A stretch of 13,616 bases of DNA, taken from contig JAOFKK010000022.1 in assembly GCA_028040005.1 (NCBI GenBank), forward strand, positions 1 to 13,616. The letters are read 5' to 3'. Numbering within the stretch: position 1 is the stretch's first letter; each line of letters starts with the position of its first letter. A program made the position numbers and the translations under genes. This document shows, in pieces, positions 8,207 through 13,616 of the stretch. The stretch comes from Rickettsiales bacterium (lineage in GTDB: Bacteria; Pseudomonadota; Alphaproteobacteria; Rickettsiales; UBA1997). The notes under the pieces are model-generated. The model was not told the origin of the DNA. It worked only from the letters and a program-made list of their open reading frames with translations, and ran no database searches.

Positions 8207-8227
8207 AAGCAAGGCTATGCCTTACTT
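8207..8227 (-). terminator. Hairpin downstream of the histidine kinase gene (possible weak terminator)
   Basis: On the minus strand AAGTAAGGC-ATA-GCCTTGCTT folds into a 9-bp stem with one T-G pair and a 3-nt loop. A run of five T follows only after about ten bases (ATTAACCATTTTT), so termination would be weak. It lies between the kinase stop and the 73-residue gene. It could instead be an RNA-processing or leader structure. Confidence 0.35.
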
Positions 8228-8247
8228 CCCATGAACGCTCTGAAGAG

Positions 8248-8261
8248 AGTTGAAGTCAACT
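8248..8261. repeat. 14-bp perfect palindrome AGTTGAAGTCAACT
   Basis: A perfect 14-bp palindrome 17 nt downstream of the kinase stop codon, in the same gap as the 8207-8227 hairpin. It could be a protein-binding site or part of a structured 3' end. No matching copy was seen elsewhere in the window. Confidence 0.45.
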
Positions 8262-8278
8262 TGTTTCAGATAAATTAT

Positions 8279-8950
8279 CTAGTTTGGAAATTTCATCTCA
8301 AATTCTGTCCACTTACCAATCTCTGACTTGCAAATAATACCACCATTAAAAGCCGTCATTATTCTCTTGCAAAATGGCAATCCCAAGCCAGTCCCTTCTT
8401 TTTTACCAGAGGTGAAGAAACTTTCAAAAATTAGTGACAATTTATCCTTTTCAATTCCAGGACCATAATCTTTAAAATATAGATAATTGCCATCAGACGT
8501 TGATTTGGTTCTAATTTCAATTTTTGATTTGTAGTAAATAGCGTTTTTAAGCAGGTTAAAAACAACAAAAATCATCATATTTTCATCGCCTTTAAAAATG
8601 AAATCGTCATTAAGATCAAGACTTACCAAATCCTTCTCGTCCTCATTTTTGTAAGCATATTGTCTGATTGCCTTTTTGACTGTATCGGAAATTGACAGAT
8701 CAACAAAATTACTCTGATCAATATTGCCATCTCTAATATTATTTAAAATCATATCAATCATAGCCAGTCCTTGACTAGACGAGTCATGCATAAGATCAAT
8801 ATATTCAATTAATTCATTTAAATTATTTTTCATCAGCTCACAACAACCTTTAATCCCCGCAAGAGGATTCCGAGTTTCATGAGCAATTGAAAATGCCAAA
8901 CTTTTAACCTGGTTAACTTTATCCAGATTTTTATCTATTTTTGTAAACAT
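8279..8950 (-). CDS. Short soluble histidine kinase without sensor or receiver domain
   Basis: A 223-residue two-component histidine kinase reduced to its catalytic core. The dimerisation/phosphoacceptor helix has SIAHETRNPLAGIKG with H24 as the phosphorylation site. The ATPase domain follows with N box FNLLKNAIYY (N132, N136), G1 box DYGPGIEKDKL (161-171), F box FESFF (175-179) and G2 box GTGLGLPFCKRIM (186-198). All catalytic boxes are intact, so activity is plausible. There is no transmembrane segment, PAS or receiver domain, and no response regulator in the window. An in-frame stop lies about ten codons upstream of the ATG, so an N-terminal truncation within this frame is not visible. It is transcribed divergently from the XRE gene across a 128-bp gap with a palindrome. 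Target and signal are unknown. Confidence 0.9.
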   Translation of the reverse strand: MFTKIDKNLDKVNQVKSLAFSIAHETRNPLAGIKGCCELMKNNLNELIEYIDLMHDSSSQGLAMIDMILNNIRDGNIDQSNFVDLSISDTVKKAIRQYAYKNEDEKDLVSLDLNDDFIFKGDENMMIFVVFNLLKNAIYYKSKIEIRTKSTSDGNYLYFKDYGPGIEKDKLSLIFESFFTSGKKEGTGLGLPFCKRIMTAFNGGIICKSEIGKWTEFEMKFPN

Positions 8951-9012
8951 AATTGAGAGAAATTTAAGATTGTGAAATTAAATGATTATTCTACAATAAC
9001 CATATCCAAGGA

Positions 9013-9032
9013 TATTAGTATCAATACTAATA
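9013..9032. promoter_or_regulatory. 20-bp palindrome between kinase and XRE gene (candidate operator)
   Basis: TATTAGTATCAATACTAATA has perfect 9-bp arms around CA. It lies midway in the 128-bp divergent intergenic region, 46 bp before the XRE start. A related half-site, ATAGTAATA, occurs at 9039-9047 (8 of 9 matching the right arm). Such sites are typical operators of XRE-type repressors, so autoregulation and joint control of the kinase are likely. Binding is inferred. Confidence 0.55.
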
Positions 9033-9078
9033 AACTGTATAGTAATATTAAAAGACTGACTTATCAAGTTAATAGAGC

Positions 9079-9247
9079 ATGAATATAATAATTAATTACA
9101 AACAGTGCAAAGCTGCCAGAATGCTTCTAGACTGGAATCAGGAGGAGTTGTGCAAAAGAGCTGGAATTACCAAATCAACGATTGGCGATTTTGAAAGAGG
9201 AGCTAGAAATTTAAGGATTGAGACAATGCAAAAAGTTGTCACTGTTC
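9079..9247 (+). pseudogene. XRE-family HTH regulator, 5' part (interrupted by IS66)
   Basis: The first 56 codons of a small DNA-binding protein: CKAARMLLDWNQEELCKRAGI, then TKSTIGDFERG, form the five-helix XRE/Cro fold with the recognition helix near residues 31-40. At 9248 the frame runs into the IS66 terminal repeat, so the visible 67-residue frame ending at 9282 has an eleven-residue foreign tail. Joining codon 56 (GTT) and the last base of the target site C9247 to 11877 restores an uninterrupted frame to a stop at 11945-11947. The result is 79 residues ending in LENEGIRFEGEG and GSRILVEFNPKN, the usual tail of such compact regulators. The truncated protein keeps the helix-turn-helix but loses its final strand, so function is uncertain. 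Confidence 0.88.
9240..9247. repeat. Target-site duplication, left copy (CACTGTTC)
   Basis: The 8 bases directly before the IS66 left end are identical to the 8 directly after the right end. Eight base pairs is the usual IS66 duplication length. Confidence 0.95.
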
Positions 9248-9271
9248 GTAACCGTCCAGCCAACCCGCCCT
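9248..9271. repeat. IS66 terminal inverted repeat at the tnpC end
   Basis: It begins GTAACCGTCCAGCCAACCCG and pairs with the repeat at 11845-11868. The first 12 bases match perfectly, and 20 of 24 match overall. Confidence 0.93.
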
Positions 9272-9278
9272 TGACAAC

Positions 9279-10898
9279 CTAATCCAGCTTCAAATTCCAA
9301 GGCAACAACTCCGCAATATTCTTCCTATTATAACCCTGAATAACCTCCAGCACCTTCTTCAGATATTTTTGAGGATTAACCTTATTAGCCTTACAAGTTT
9401 CAGTAATGGTATAAATATTAGCCGCAGTCTTTCCTCCATTGTCACTTCCAGCAAAGAGCCAGTTCTTTCGTCCAATCGCAATTGGCCTCATAGCATTTTC
9501 AGCAATATTATTATCAATTTCTATTTTGCCGTCAGTTAGGAATATTTTTAAAGCATCTTTATTATTTAGGGCATAGTTTATAGCTTTAGCGGTAATGCTT
9601 TTAGCTGGGAGTTTATTTTTAAGATCTTTTAATCTTTTGAAGAGATTATTAATAAGTTCTTGTGATTTTTCTTGCCTTATAGCTAATCTCTCATTAGGTG
9701 GCTTGCCTCTAATAGCCTCTTCTATTTTATAGACTTCTCCAATTCTCATTATTATCTCATGAGCAATATTAGCTTTATCATTAGTTACTGTTACTTCATA
9801 GAATTTTCTTCTGGTATGAGCCCAGCAAGCAGCTTCTGTGATTTGGTTTCCTTCATATAATTTATCATATCCGCCATAAGCATCGGCATGGAATATTCCT
9901 TTAAAATCTTCTAAATGATATTGTGGTCTGATACCCTTACGATCTGGGGAATAGAAGTAACAAATGGCAGGAGGAATATTACTATTGTGATTCTTTCCAT
10001 TTCTAGCATAAGCCCATAATCTGCCTGTTTTGGTTTTATTAAGTTCTGGAGCTAATACTTTAATAATAGTATCATCCCCATGGATGTGAGTAGAATTAAG
10101 AAATATCTCTGCCTTTATTTTATCTACTATAATATCCAGTAATCTAGCACATTGCCCACCCCAGCTAGCCATAGTTGATCTAGAAAGATCTATATTCTCA
10201 TCTCTATGATAGATCTCACTCTGACGGTAATAAGGCAGATGATTACAATATTTCTGGACTATGATATGAGCTAATAATCCAGCTTCAGCCTTACCTTTAG
10301 CTATTGGCTTATTATCAGGGATATCTGCTTGTATTATTGTTTCACAGCTATTGCAAGCGCATCTTGGTCTAATGGTTTTGATTACTTTAAATGAAGCTGG
10401 GACATAATCTAATGTTTCTGAGATATCATCTCCTATTTTATGGAATTCATCTTTACCACATCCTGGGCATATTGGTTTAGGGTTTATTATCTTTTCTTCT
10501 CTAGGAAGATGAGCTGGGAGAGGAAGGCGTTTGGGTTTGTTTTTGAATTCTTCTTTATTATTATTGCCATCGCCTGATTCAGATTTTTCTATCAGATCAT
10601 CAATTATTTTATTGCTAGTTTTTTCTTCTTCCTCTTCTACTTGTAGTTCTAAGTTGGCTATTTCTTTTTCTAGCTTTTCTTGGGCTAACTTATCTTTTAG
10701 AGTTAGTGCGGTTAGCTTTTCTGATGAATTGTCAAATTTCTGCCTCTTTAGTAAAGCTAACTGGTTTTTTAATGAGTTGAGCTTTTCTTTTAGGGATGAG
10801 TTTTCTGTTGATAAAGTAACAACCTCAGTTGATAAATCAGCAATAATCTGATGCAATAGCTTAGTATTGCTTGGTAGGTTTTTAAGGTCTAAAATCAT
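9279..10898 (-). CDS. tnpC: IS66 family transposase TnpC
   Basis: The DDE transposase of the element, 539 residues, normal length. The N-terminal leucine-zipper region (about 14-90) runs into an acidic stretch of repeated Glu. A zinc finger follows, with C144-P-G-C147 and C180-A-C182-N-S-C185. The catalytic domain contains HIHGDDT (D275/D276), GIFHADAYGGY (D339) and NNIAENAMRP (E467). The C-terminal IS66 tail is TITETCKANKVNPQKYL and LLPWNL. No catalytic residue is missing and no frameshift is seen. It begins 72 nt after tnpB, across a perfect hairpin, so its translation is not directly coupled to tnpB. The stop lies 31 bp inside the left end. Confidence 0.96.
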   Translation of the reverse strand: MILDLKNLPSNTKLLHQIIADLSTEVVTLSTENSSLKEKLNSLKNQLALLKRQKFDNSSEKLTALTLKDKLAQEKLEKEIANLELQVEEEEEKTSNKIIDDLIEKSESGDGNNNKEEFKNKPKRLPLPAHLPREEKIINPKPICPGCGKDEFHKIGDDISETLDYVPASFKVIKTIRPRCACNSCETIIQADIPDNKPIAKGKAEAGLLAHIIVQKYCNHLPYYRQSEIYHRDENIDLSRSTMASWGGQCARLLDIIVDKIKAEIFLNSTHIHGDDTIIKVLAPELNKTKTGRLWAYARNGKNHNSNIPPAICYFYSPDRKGIRPQYHLEDFKGIFHADAYGGYDKLYEGNQITEAACWAHTRRKFYEVTVTNDKANIAHEIIMRIGEVYKIEEAIRGKPPNERLAIRQEKSQELINNLFKRLKDLKNKLPAKSITAKAINYALNNKDALKIFLTDGKIEIDNNIAENAMRPIAIGRKNWLFAGSDNGGKTAANIYTITETCKANKVNPQKYLKKVLEVIQGYNRKNIAELLPWNLKLD

Positions 10899-10943
10899 AA
10901 GATGATTCTAGTAATAAAGCCTTTAATATCAAGGGTTTATTGC

Positions 10944-10968
10944 CTATAAATATCAAATATATTTATAG
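10944..10968 (-). promoter_or_regulatory. Perfect 10-bp-arm hairpin between tnpB and tnpC
   Basis: CTATAAATAT-CAAAT-ATATTTATAG is an all-but-AT inverted repeat with a 5-nt loop, starting 2 nt after the tnpB stop. It lacks the GC stem and T run of a normal terminator. It may tune tnpC expression, mark an RNA-processing site, or be a remnant. Function is inferred. Confidence 0.45.
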
Positions 10969-10970
10969 CT

Positions 10971-11327
10971 CTAAGCCATATATTGCGGAGGTTGTGACCA
11001 AGTTGGATTTCTCCAGTCGATGCCTTCTATAAGCATTGATAATTGAGCTTTAGTTACTCTTACATTGCTGCTATTGATATTAGATCTAGGCCAAGTGAAT
11101 TTGCCCTTATCTAAAACTTTATAGAATAAACAAAATCCTTGACCATCCCACCAAAGGATTTTTATTCTATCGGCTGATCTGCCACGGAAGACAAACATAG
11201 CTCCTGTTGATATTCTATTATCTGATATTATTGAACTAGCCAATATTGATAGACCATTGATTCCCTTTCTCATGTCAGTTATTCCAGAGGAGAGATATAT
11301 TCTAATGTCAGTTCCTAAGTTTAGCAT
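10971..11327 (-). CDS. tnpB: IS66 accessory protein TnpB
   Basis: A 118-residue IS66 Orf2-type protein needed together with TnpA for transposition; its biochemical role is unclear in the family. Signature stretches are YLSSGITDMRKGINGL (11-26), GAMFVFRGRSADRIKILWWD (42-61), GQGFCLFYKVLDKGKFTWP (62-80) and LSMLIEGIDW (96-105). The ATG overlaps the tnpA stop by 7 nt (ATGCTAA), the usual translational coupling of IS66 tnpA and tnpB. Length is normal and no lesions are seen. Confidence 0.95.
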   Translation of the reverse strand: MLNLGTDIRIYLSSGITDMRKGINGLSILASSIISDNRISTGAMFVFRGRSADRIKILWWDGQGFCLFYKVLDKGKFTWPRSNINSSNVRVTKAQLSMLIEGIDWRNPTWSQPPQYMA

Positions 11328-11779
11328 GATTCTTCTTGGGTGAAAATATCTAATATTTTTGCTAAAGCTAAGGGGCTAATATTTCCTTTTAGGGATAAAG
11401 AAATATTTTTGTTAAAAATTAGGGATATTTCTGATAAAGATTTTGATTTAGTTGATTCATCAGCTATCGTATCAGGATTAACCTGAGTTGACTTAACAGC
11501 CAGCTCTTTTTCCGTGAGTAATTCTATAAAATTATTGTTACTTTTAGGAATTTCTTGATTATTGTTAGCATTATTACCACTAATGTTTTTCTTAATATGA
11601 TTACTTCGCCAACCGTAAAGTGTGGTTGATGAAATATTATATTGTTTGGCTATAATTGGAATTGAAGCATTTGGTGATAATATTTCTGCTAGGATTTGTG
11701 ATTTTAGTTTTGAAGATGTTCTTTTGGTTTGAGGCCTTGGGGTAGAGGATATTCTTTTTGTTTGGGGTTTTGATATCAT
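11321..11779 (-). CDS. tnpA: IS66 accessory protein TnpA
   Basis: A 152-residue IS66 Orf1-type protein. A helix-turn-helix spans about residues 24-62 (KLKSQILAEILSP, then IIAKQYNISSTTLYGWRSNH), probably binding the element's ends. An Asn-rich linker (64-84) leads to a small C-terminal domain, ISLSLKGNISPLALAKILDI, matching the end of other IS66 TnpA proteins. The N terminus contains a tandem duplication, PQTKRISST and PQTKRTSSK, which I have not seen as a standard part of the family. It is the first gene of the IS, starting 89 bp inside the right end. The ATG at 11779 has no strong Shine-Dalgarno sequence. Confidence 0.88.
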   Translation of the reverse strand: MISKPQTKRISSTPRPQTKRTSSKLKSQILAEILSPNASIPIIAKQYNISSTTLYGWRSNHIKKNISGNNANNNQEIPKSNNNFIELLTEKELAVKSTQVNPDTIADESTKSKSLSEISLIFNKNISLSLKGNISPLALAKILDIFTQEESC

Positions 11780-11844
11780 GATTGTTGCTCGTTGTTTTTA
11801 GTATTATTAAAAATTAGAGCTTATGATATTTGGTTGAGAATGAT

Positions 11845-11868
11845 AGGGCTTGTTTACTGGACGGTTAC
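11845..11868. repeat. IS66 terminal inverted repeat at the tnpA end
   Basis: Reverse complement of this segment begins GTAACCGTCCAGTAAACAAG. It matches the left repeat at 20 of 24 positions, with mismatches at positions 13, 14, 18 and 19. Confidence 0.93.
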
Positions 11869-11876
11869 CACTGTTC
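11869..11876. repeat. Target-site duplication, right copy (CACTGTTC)
   Basis: Identical to 9240-9247 and directly adjacent to the right inverted repeat. It confirms the insertion boundaries. Confidence 0.95.
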
Positions 11877-11947
11877 TTGAAAATGAGGGTATTAGATTTG
11901 AGGGTGAAGGAAGTAGAATTTTGGTTGAGTTTAATCCTAAAAATTAG
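11869..11947 (+). pseudogene. XRE-family HTH regulator, 3' part
   Basis: The detached end of the regulator whose 5' part lies at 9079-9247. Reading from C11876 gives LENEGIRFEGEGSR and then ILVEFNPKN before TAG at 11945-11947. This is 23 residues with the L-E-N-x-G-I-x-F pattern typical of the segment after the HTH in small XRE regulators. It has no start codon or promoter of its own apart from what the IS end might supply, so it is very unlikely to be expressed as a protein. Confidence 0.87.
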
Positions 11948-12010
11948 GAATAGATTTTTCGTAAAAAGTAATTACCGCTCGTTCGGTTGGAAAATCTCTA
12001 AATAGAAAGC

Positions 12011-12382
12011 CAACTGGTAAAGTCTTATAAAACAAGGATTCGAACCCTGTGGAAAAAGTTAGTAAAAGGACTCGCACACTGAGCCATTCATCTATTCTCT
12101 AACCCTTCAAAATTGGGTTAATTTCTAGTTTCATTAATAGCCTCTAGCCCCAGTAATAGCGGACTCTCAAGGCTTTTCATTTGCCCATACCAGTTGTTGA
12201 AATCCTCTCCAAATTCTCAAAAATTTGCTCATTTTTTACCCAAATTCTCTCCTTCTCTCCCCTACCAGTTGGTTAAGGAGATTTAAAACAACCCTATTTT
12301 TGCTGGCTTCGTGAAAAAATAACAAACTTTTGTGACCACATAGCGGTTAAAAAGTTCGAACTTGGTTTATTTACAACTGGTA
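12011..12382. repeat. Four dispersed copies of CAACTGGTA in mixed orientation
   Basis: Plus-strand copies are at 12011-12019 and 12374-12382; minus-strand copies are at 12188-12196 and 12263-12271. The last two outer contexts extend to GGTTAA and TTTAACC, making 12263 and 12374 a longer imperfect inverted pair. Four copies of a 9-mer in under 400 bp exceed chance. It could be protein-binding sites or repeat-element debris. Confidence 0.5.
12033..12085 (-). other. tRNA-like remnant (T-arm and D-arm look-alikes)
   Basis: On the minus strand CAGGG-TTCGAAT-CCTTG is a full T stem-loop with the GGTTCGAATCC box (12049-12033). Upstream, GGCTCAGTGTGCGAGTC (12085-12069) resembles a D arm with a 5-bp stem including one G-T pair. 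The 19 bases between cannot form an anticodon stem, and no acceptor strand pairs with the 3' side. So this is not a working tRNA; it is a fragment or a chance match, possibly an old integration site. Confidence 0.3.
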
Positions 12383-12478
12383 TTTAACCAACCCCCATTT
12401 GGCTTTCAGCAAAATCAAGGGTTGCTTTAGTTCGAGAAATGGTTGGGTGGCGTATTTTGTTTCGAACTTTTTTTAACC
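12345..12478. repeat. 134-bp segment bounded by inverted repeats
   Basis: Left arm GGTTAAAAAGTTCGAA (12345-12360) and right arm TTCGAACTTTTTTTAACC (12461-12478) are inverted copies differing by two extra A/T pairs. The left arm continues as the 12-bp palindrome AAGTTCGAACTT (12352-12363). Internal CCAACC and GGTTGG stretches allow further pairing. It has no coding capacity, and resembles a miniature inverted-repeat element or a large RNA hairpin. No target duplication was recognised. Confidence 0.5.
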
Positions 12479-12546
12479 CTTTTATTCCAATCTTATAAAA
12501 ATGATCTAATATTATTTTTTTAGATTTTAAACAATTCTAGAGCAAT

Positions 12547-13071
12547 ATGACAAAAAAACATTGGGGCAAAATTAAATCAGAAATCAAGGATTATTCATCA
12601 TCTCAATTTCTAGAAATAATAAGCGATCTTTATAATCTTAGCAGTCAAAACAAATCTTTCTTGGAGGCGAGATTCTTAACTTCTACCATCGATACTATCC
12701 AACCTTACAAAAAAATAATAGAAAGATTCCTATTTCCTGACATCACAAGAGGACAAGATGTGTCACTAAAAAATGGCAAAAAAGCTATTAGTGATTACAA
12801 GAAATCAACAAAAGATTTATTTGGCACAATTGAATTAATGATGTTTTATGTTGAATGTGGCCATAAATTTACCAGTGAATACGGCGATATAGACGAGCCA
12901 TTTTACAATAGCCTGATTTCAGTATTTGATGATATAGTTAAATTAATCAAAAAACACCCAGAACATAAAGATGCATTTTATGGGCGAATTAAAATAATAG
13001 CAGATGATTCAAGAAATTTTGGCTGGGGATATGATGAAGTTTATGATATTTTCACAGAAGCTAATTTATAA
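12547..13071 (+). CDS. DUF6155-like protein
   Basis: A 174-residue soluble, mostly helical protein. Its layout resembles the DUF6155 family as I remember it: an N-terminal IKDYSSSQFLEIISDLYNLS segment, then SFLEARF, PYKKIIERFLFPD, KKAISDYKKSTKD, IELMMFYVECGHKFTSEYGDIDEPFYNSL in two pieces, and FGWGYDEVYDIF at the end. The function of the family is unknown to me. No signal peptide, membrane segment or catalytic motif stands out. The preceding bases (TCTAGAGCAAT) give only a weak ribosome site. A second gene follows after 17 nt on the same strand, so the two are probably co-transcribed. These genes have no obvious link to the metal operon. Confidence 0.72.
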   Translation: MTKKHWGKIKSEIKDYSSSQFLEIISDLYNLSSQNKSFLEARFLTSTIDTIQPYKKIIERFLFPDITRGQDVSLKNGKKAISDYKKSTKDLFGTIELMMFYVECGHKFTSEYGDIDEPFYNSLISVFDDIVKLIKKHPEHKDAFYGRIKIIADDSRNFGWGYDEVYDIFTEANL

Positions 13072-13088
13072 TTTTTGGACAAATAATT

Positions 13089-13496
13089 ATGGTTAAAACA
13101 GATAAAGATCCAGATTCTAAAAAAGATAAATATTTCTTCTTTTTAAACCCAGATGATTATCAAGGATTTACCAGATGTCCACAATGCAACAATAAAACCA
13201 GTATAAGAAAATTTGTTTTAGTAATTGTAATTAAACCACAAAATCCACTGACACTTGGCAAGAAGTGCAAATTTTGCCCCAAATGTGAATTAATTATAGC
13301 TAAGAAAAGCGAGATAGAAACCTTGCTATGTTACTCAATGGAAGAAGTAAATAGACCTGATTTAATCGGCAGTGATTATGATGTAATTGGAACTATTGAT
13401 AAAAAATATGCTATAAAAAAAGATCTGTCAAAAATGTCATTCTTTAAGGAAATTTGGAATTTTGAAACTGAACCAGCCCATTGGGTAAAAGATTAA
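13089..13496 (+). CDS. Zinc-ribbon-type hypothetical protein
   Basis: A 135-residue protein I cannot name. It carries two Cys pairs, CPQC at 30-33 and CKFCPKC at 60-66, separated by a beta-rich stretch (SIRKFVLVIVIKPQ). This is the layout of a zinc ribbon, and the second half (ELIIAKKSEIETLL) reads as a helix. The rest is charged, without signal peptide or membrane segment, and ends ETEPAHWVKD. It starts 17 nt after the DUF6155-like gene, with GGA about nine bases before the ATG, so the pair likely forms an operon. Its stop codon overlaps by 2 bases the stop of the convergent recombinase gene. A nucleic-acid or protein-binding role is possible but unproven. Confidence 0.72.
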   Translation: MVKTDKDPDSKKDKYFFFLNPDDYQGFTRCPQCNNKTSIRKFVLVIVIKPQNPLTLGKKCKFCPKCELIIAKKSEIETLLCYSMEEVNRPDLIGSDYDVIGTIDKKYAIKKDLSKMSFFKEIWNFETEPAHWVKD

Positions 13497-13616
13497 AAGC
13501 CCCACATTTCCTCTTGTTCTTGCCAAATCTCTGGTGCTTTTTTAGCAAAAATATCCTGCAATCTTAAATCTCTTGGAGCTGTTCCATTCACAATAGCCTC
13601 AACAATTTTTGGCGAA
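13493..13616 (-). CDS. Large serine recombinase, C-terminal end (cut by window edge)
   Basis: The last 40 codons of a gene entering from the right edge. The frame reads SPKIVEAIVNGTAPRDLRLQ and then DIFAKKAPEIWQEQEEMWGF before TAA (13495-13493). This tail matches the pattern that ends many alphaproteobacterial large serine recombinases: a P-x-I-V-E-A-I-x-x-G segment, then P-x-x-L, then W-x-E-Q and a terminal GF. The catalytic N-terminal domain lies outside the window, so intactness is unknown. It converges with, and just overlaps the stop of, the zinc-ribbon gene. Such enzymes integrate and excise phages and other islands, which fits the mobile character of this side of the window. Confidence 0.65.
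   Translation of the reverse strand, partial: SPKIVEAIVNGTAPRDLRLQDIFAKKAPEIWQEQEEMWGF

Larger units (their letters stand above)
9248..11868 (-). mobile_element. Complete IS66-family insertion sequence, 2621 bp
   Basis: Three genes in the canonical order tnpA-tnpB-tnpC read on the minus strand, bounded by inverted repeats beginning GTAACCGTCCAG and flanked by the 8-bp duplication CACTGTTC. All three frames are open, with the catalytic DDE residues of TnpC present. Intact duplications and open frames indicate a fairly recent insertion. It splits an XRE regulator gene. Left and right ends each leave little non-coding DNA: 31 bp after tnpC and 89 bp before tnpA, where tnpA expression signals must lie. 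Confidence 0.97.
11948..12546. other. About 600 bp intergenic region without a convincing gene
   Basis: No start-to-stop frame with protein-like character is seen on either strand. The stretch is unusually rich in short repeats: a tRNA T-arm-like sequence (12033-12049), a TAACCC/GGGTTA stem (12100-12120), four CAACTGGTA motifs and a 134-bp inverted-repeat segment (12345-12478). A weak promoter-like pair, TTCCAA (12485-12490) and TAATAT (12507-12512), with a 16-nt spacer, precedes the gene at 12547. It looks like a scar of decayed mobile DNA or a repeat element. Confidence 0.6.

Noticed and set aside
9248..9282. The eleven-codon extension of the XRE frame as a genuine C terminus
   Set aside because: These codons are the IS66 terminal repeat and its inner flank; the native end is at 11877-11947.
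10531..10851. Plus-strand frame of 106 codons
   Set aside because: Its Ser/Phe-rich low-complexity translation is the antisense of the Glu/Lys-rich coiled-coil region of tnpC.
11937..12098. Minus-strand open stretch of 53 codons crossing the tRNA-like sequence
   Set aside because: No ATG in frame, it runs antisense into the XRE 3' end, and its apparent openness is explained by local composition.
12001..12110. A complete tRNA gene
   Set aside because: Only T-arm and D-arm look-alikes are present; the anticodon stem and acceptor stem do not pair.
12118..12216. Minus-strand open stretch of 32 codons ending LEAINETRN
   Set aside because: It reads somewhat protein-like but has no convincing start or ribosome site and no family I can name; at most a remnant.
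11948..12546. CRISPR array or tandem iterons of a replication origin
   Set aside because: The repeats are short, irregularly spaced and in mixed orientation, with no regular spacers or adjacent cas or rep genes.

Overview
The window is AT-rich (roughly one third G+C by eye) and looks like accessory DNA of an alphaproteobacterium, possibly Rickettsiales-like. The clues are the low G+C, the protein styles, an IS66 element, and the C-terminal tail of a large serine recombinase of a type common in alphaproteobacteria. This assignment is inference; another AT-rich proteobacterium cannot be excluded.

Left half (1-7932), all on the minus strand: a tightly packed copper/silver export operon. In transcription order it encodes a CsoR-type Cu(I)-sensing repressor, a TolC-family outer-membrane channel (CusC role), a periplasmic adaptor with an N-terminal metal-binding domain (CusB role), a CusA-type RND pump with the three-methionine metal site, a CusF-like metallochaperone, a DUF2231 membrane protein with a His-rich tail, and an ArsP_1/DUF318-type permease cut by the window edge. 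Genes overlap or lie a few bases apart. A strong sigma70-like promoter (TTGACT-N17-TATATT) sits upstream of csoR, with a CsoR-like palindrome between and over its elements. The likely logic is that apo-CsoR blocks the promoter, Cu(I) releases it, and CusF feeds Cu(I) to the CusCBA channel across both membranes. The permease and DUF2231 protein have presumed accessory roles.

Middle (7963-9247): a 73-residue coiled-coil protein of unknown function, and a short soluble histidine kinase with no sensor or receiver domain. The kinase is divergent from an XRE-type helix-turn-helix gene, and a 20-bp perfect palindrome lies between them.

Centre-right (9248-11868): a complete 2621-bp IS66-family insertion sequence (tnpA, tnpB, tnpC on the minus strand). 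It has 24-bp imperfect terminal inverted repeats (20 of 24 matching) and an 8-bp target duplication CACTGTTC. It split the XRE gene; removing the IS and one duplication restores a 79-codon frame.

Right (11948-13616): about 600 bp without a convincing gene, but with a tRNA T-arm-like sequence, four copies of CAACTGGTA in mixed orientation, and a 134-bp segment bounded by inverted repeats. Then come a DUF6155-like protein and a zinc-ribbon protein on the plus strand, and convergently the last 40 codons of a large serine recombinase. The recombinase, the IS, the broken regulator and the tRNA-like scar suggest the metal operon lies in or beside a mobile or decaying integrated element.
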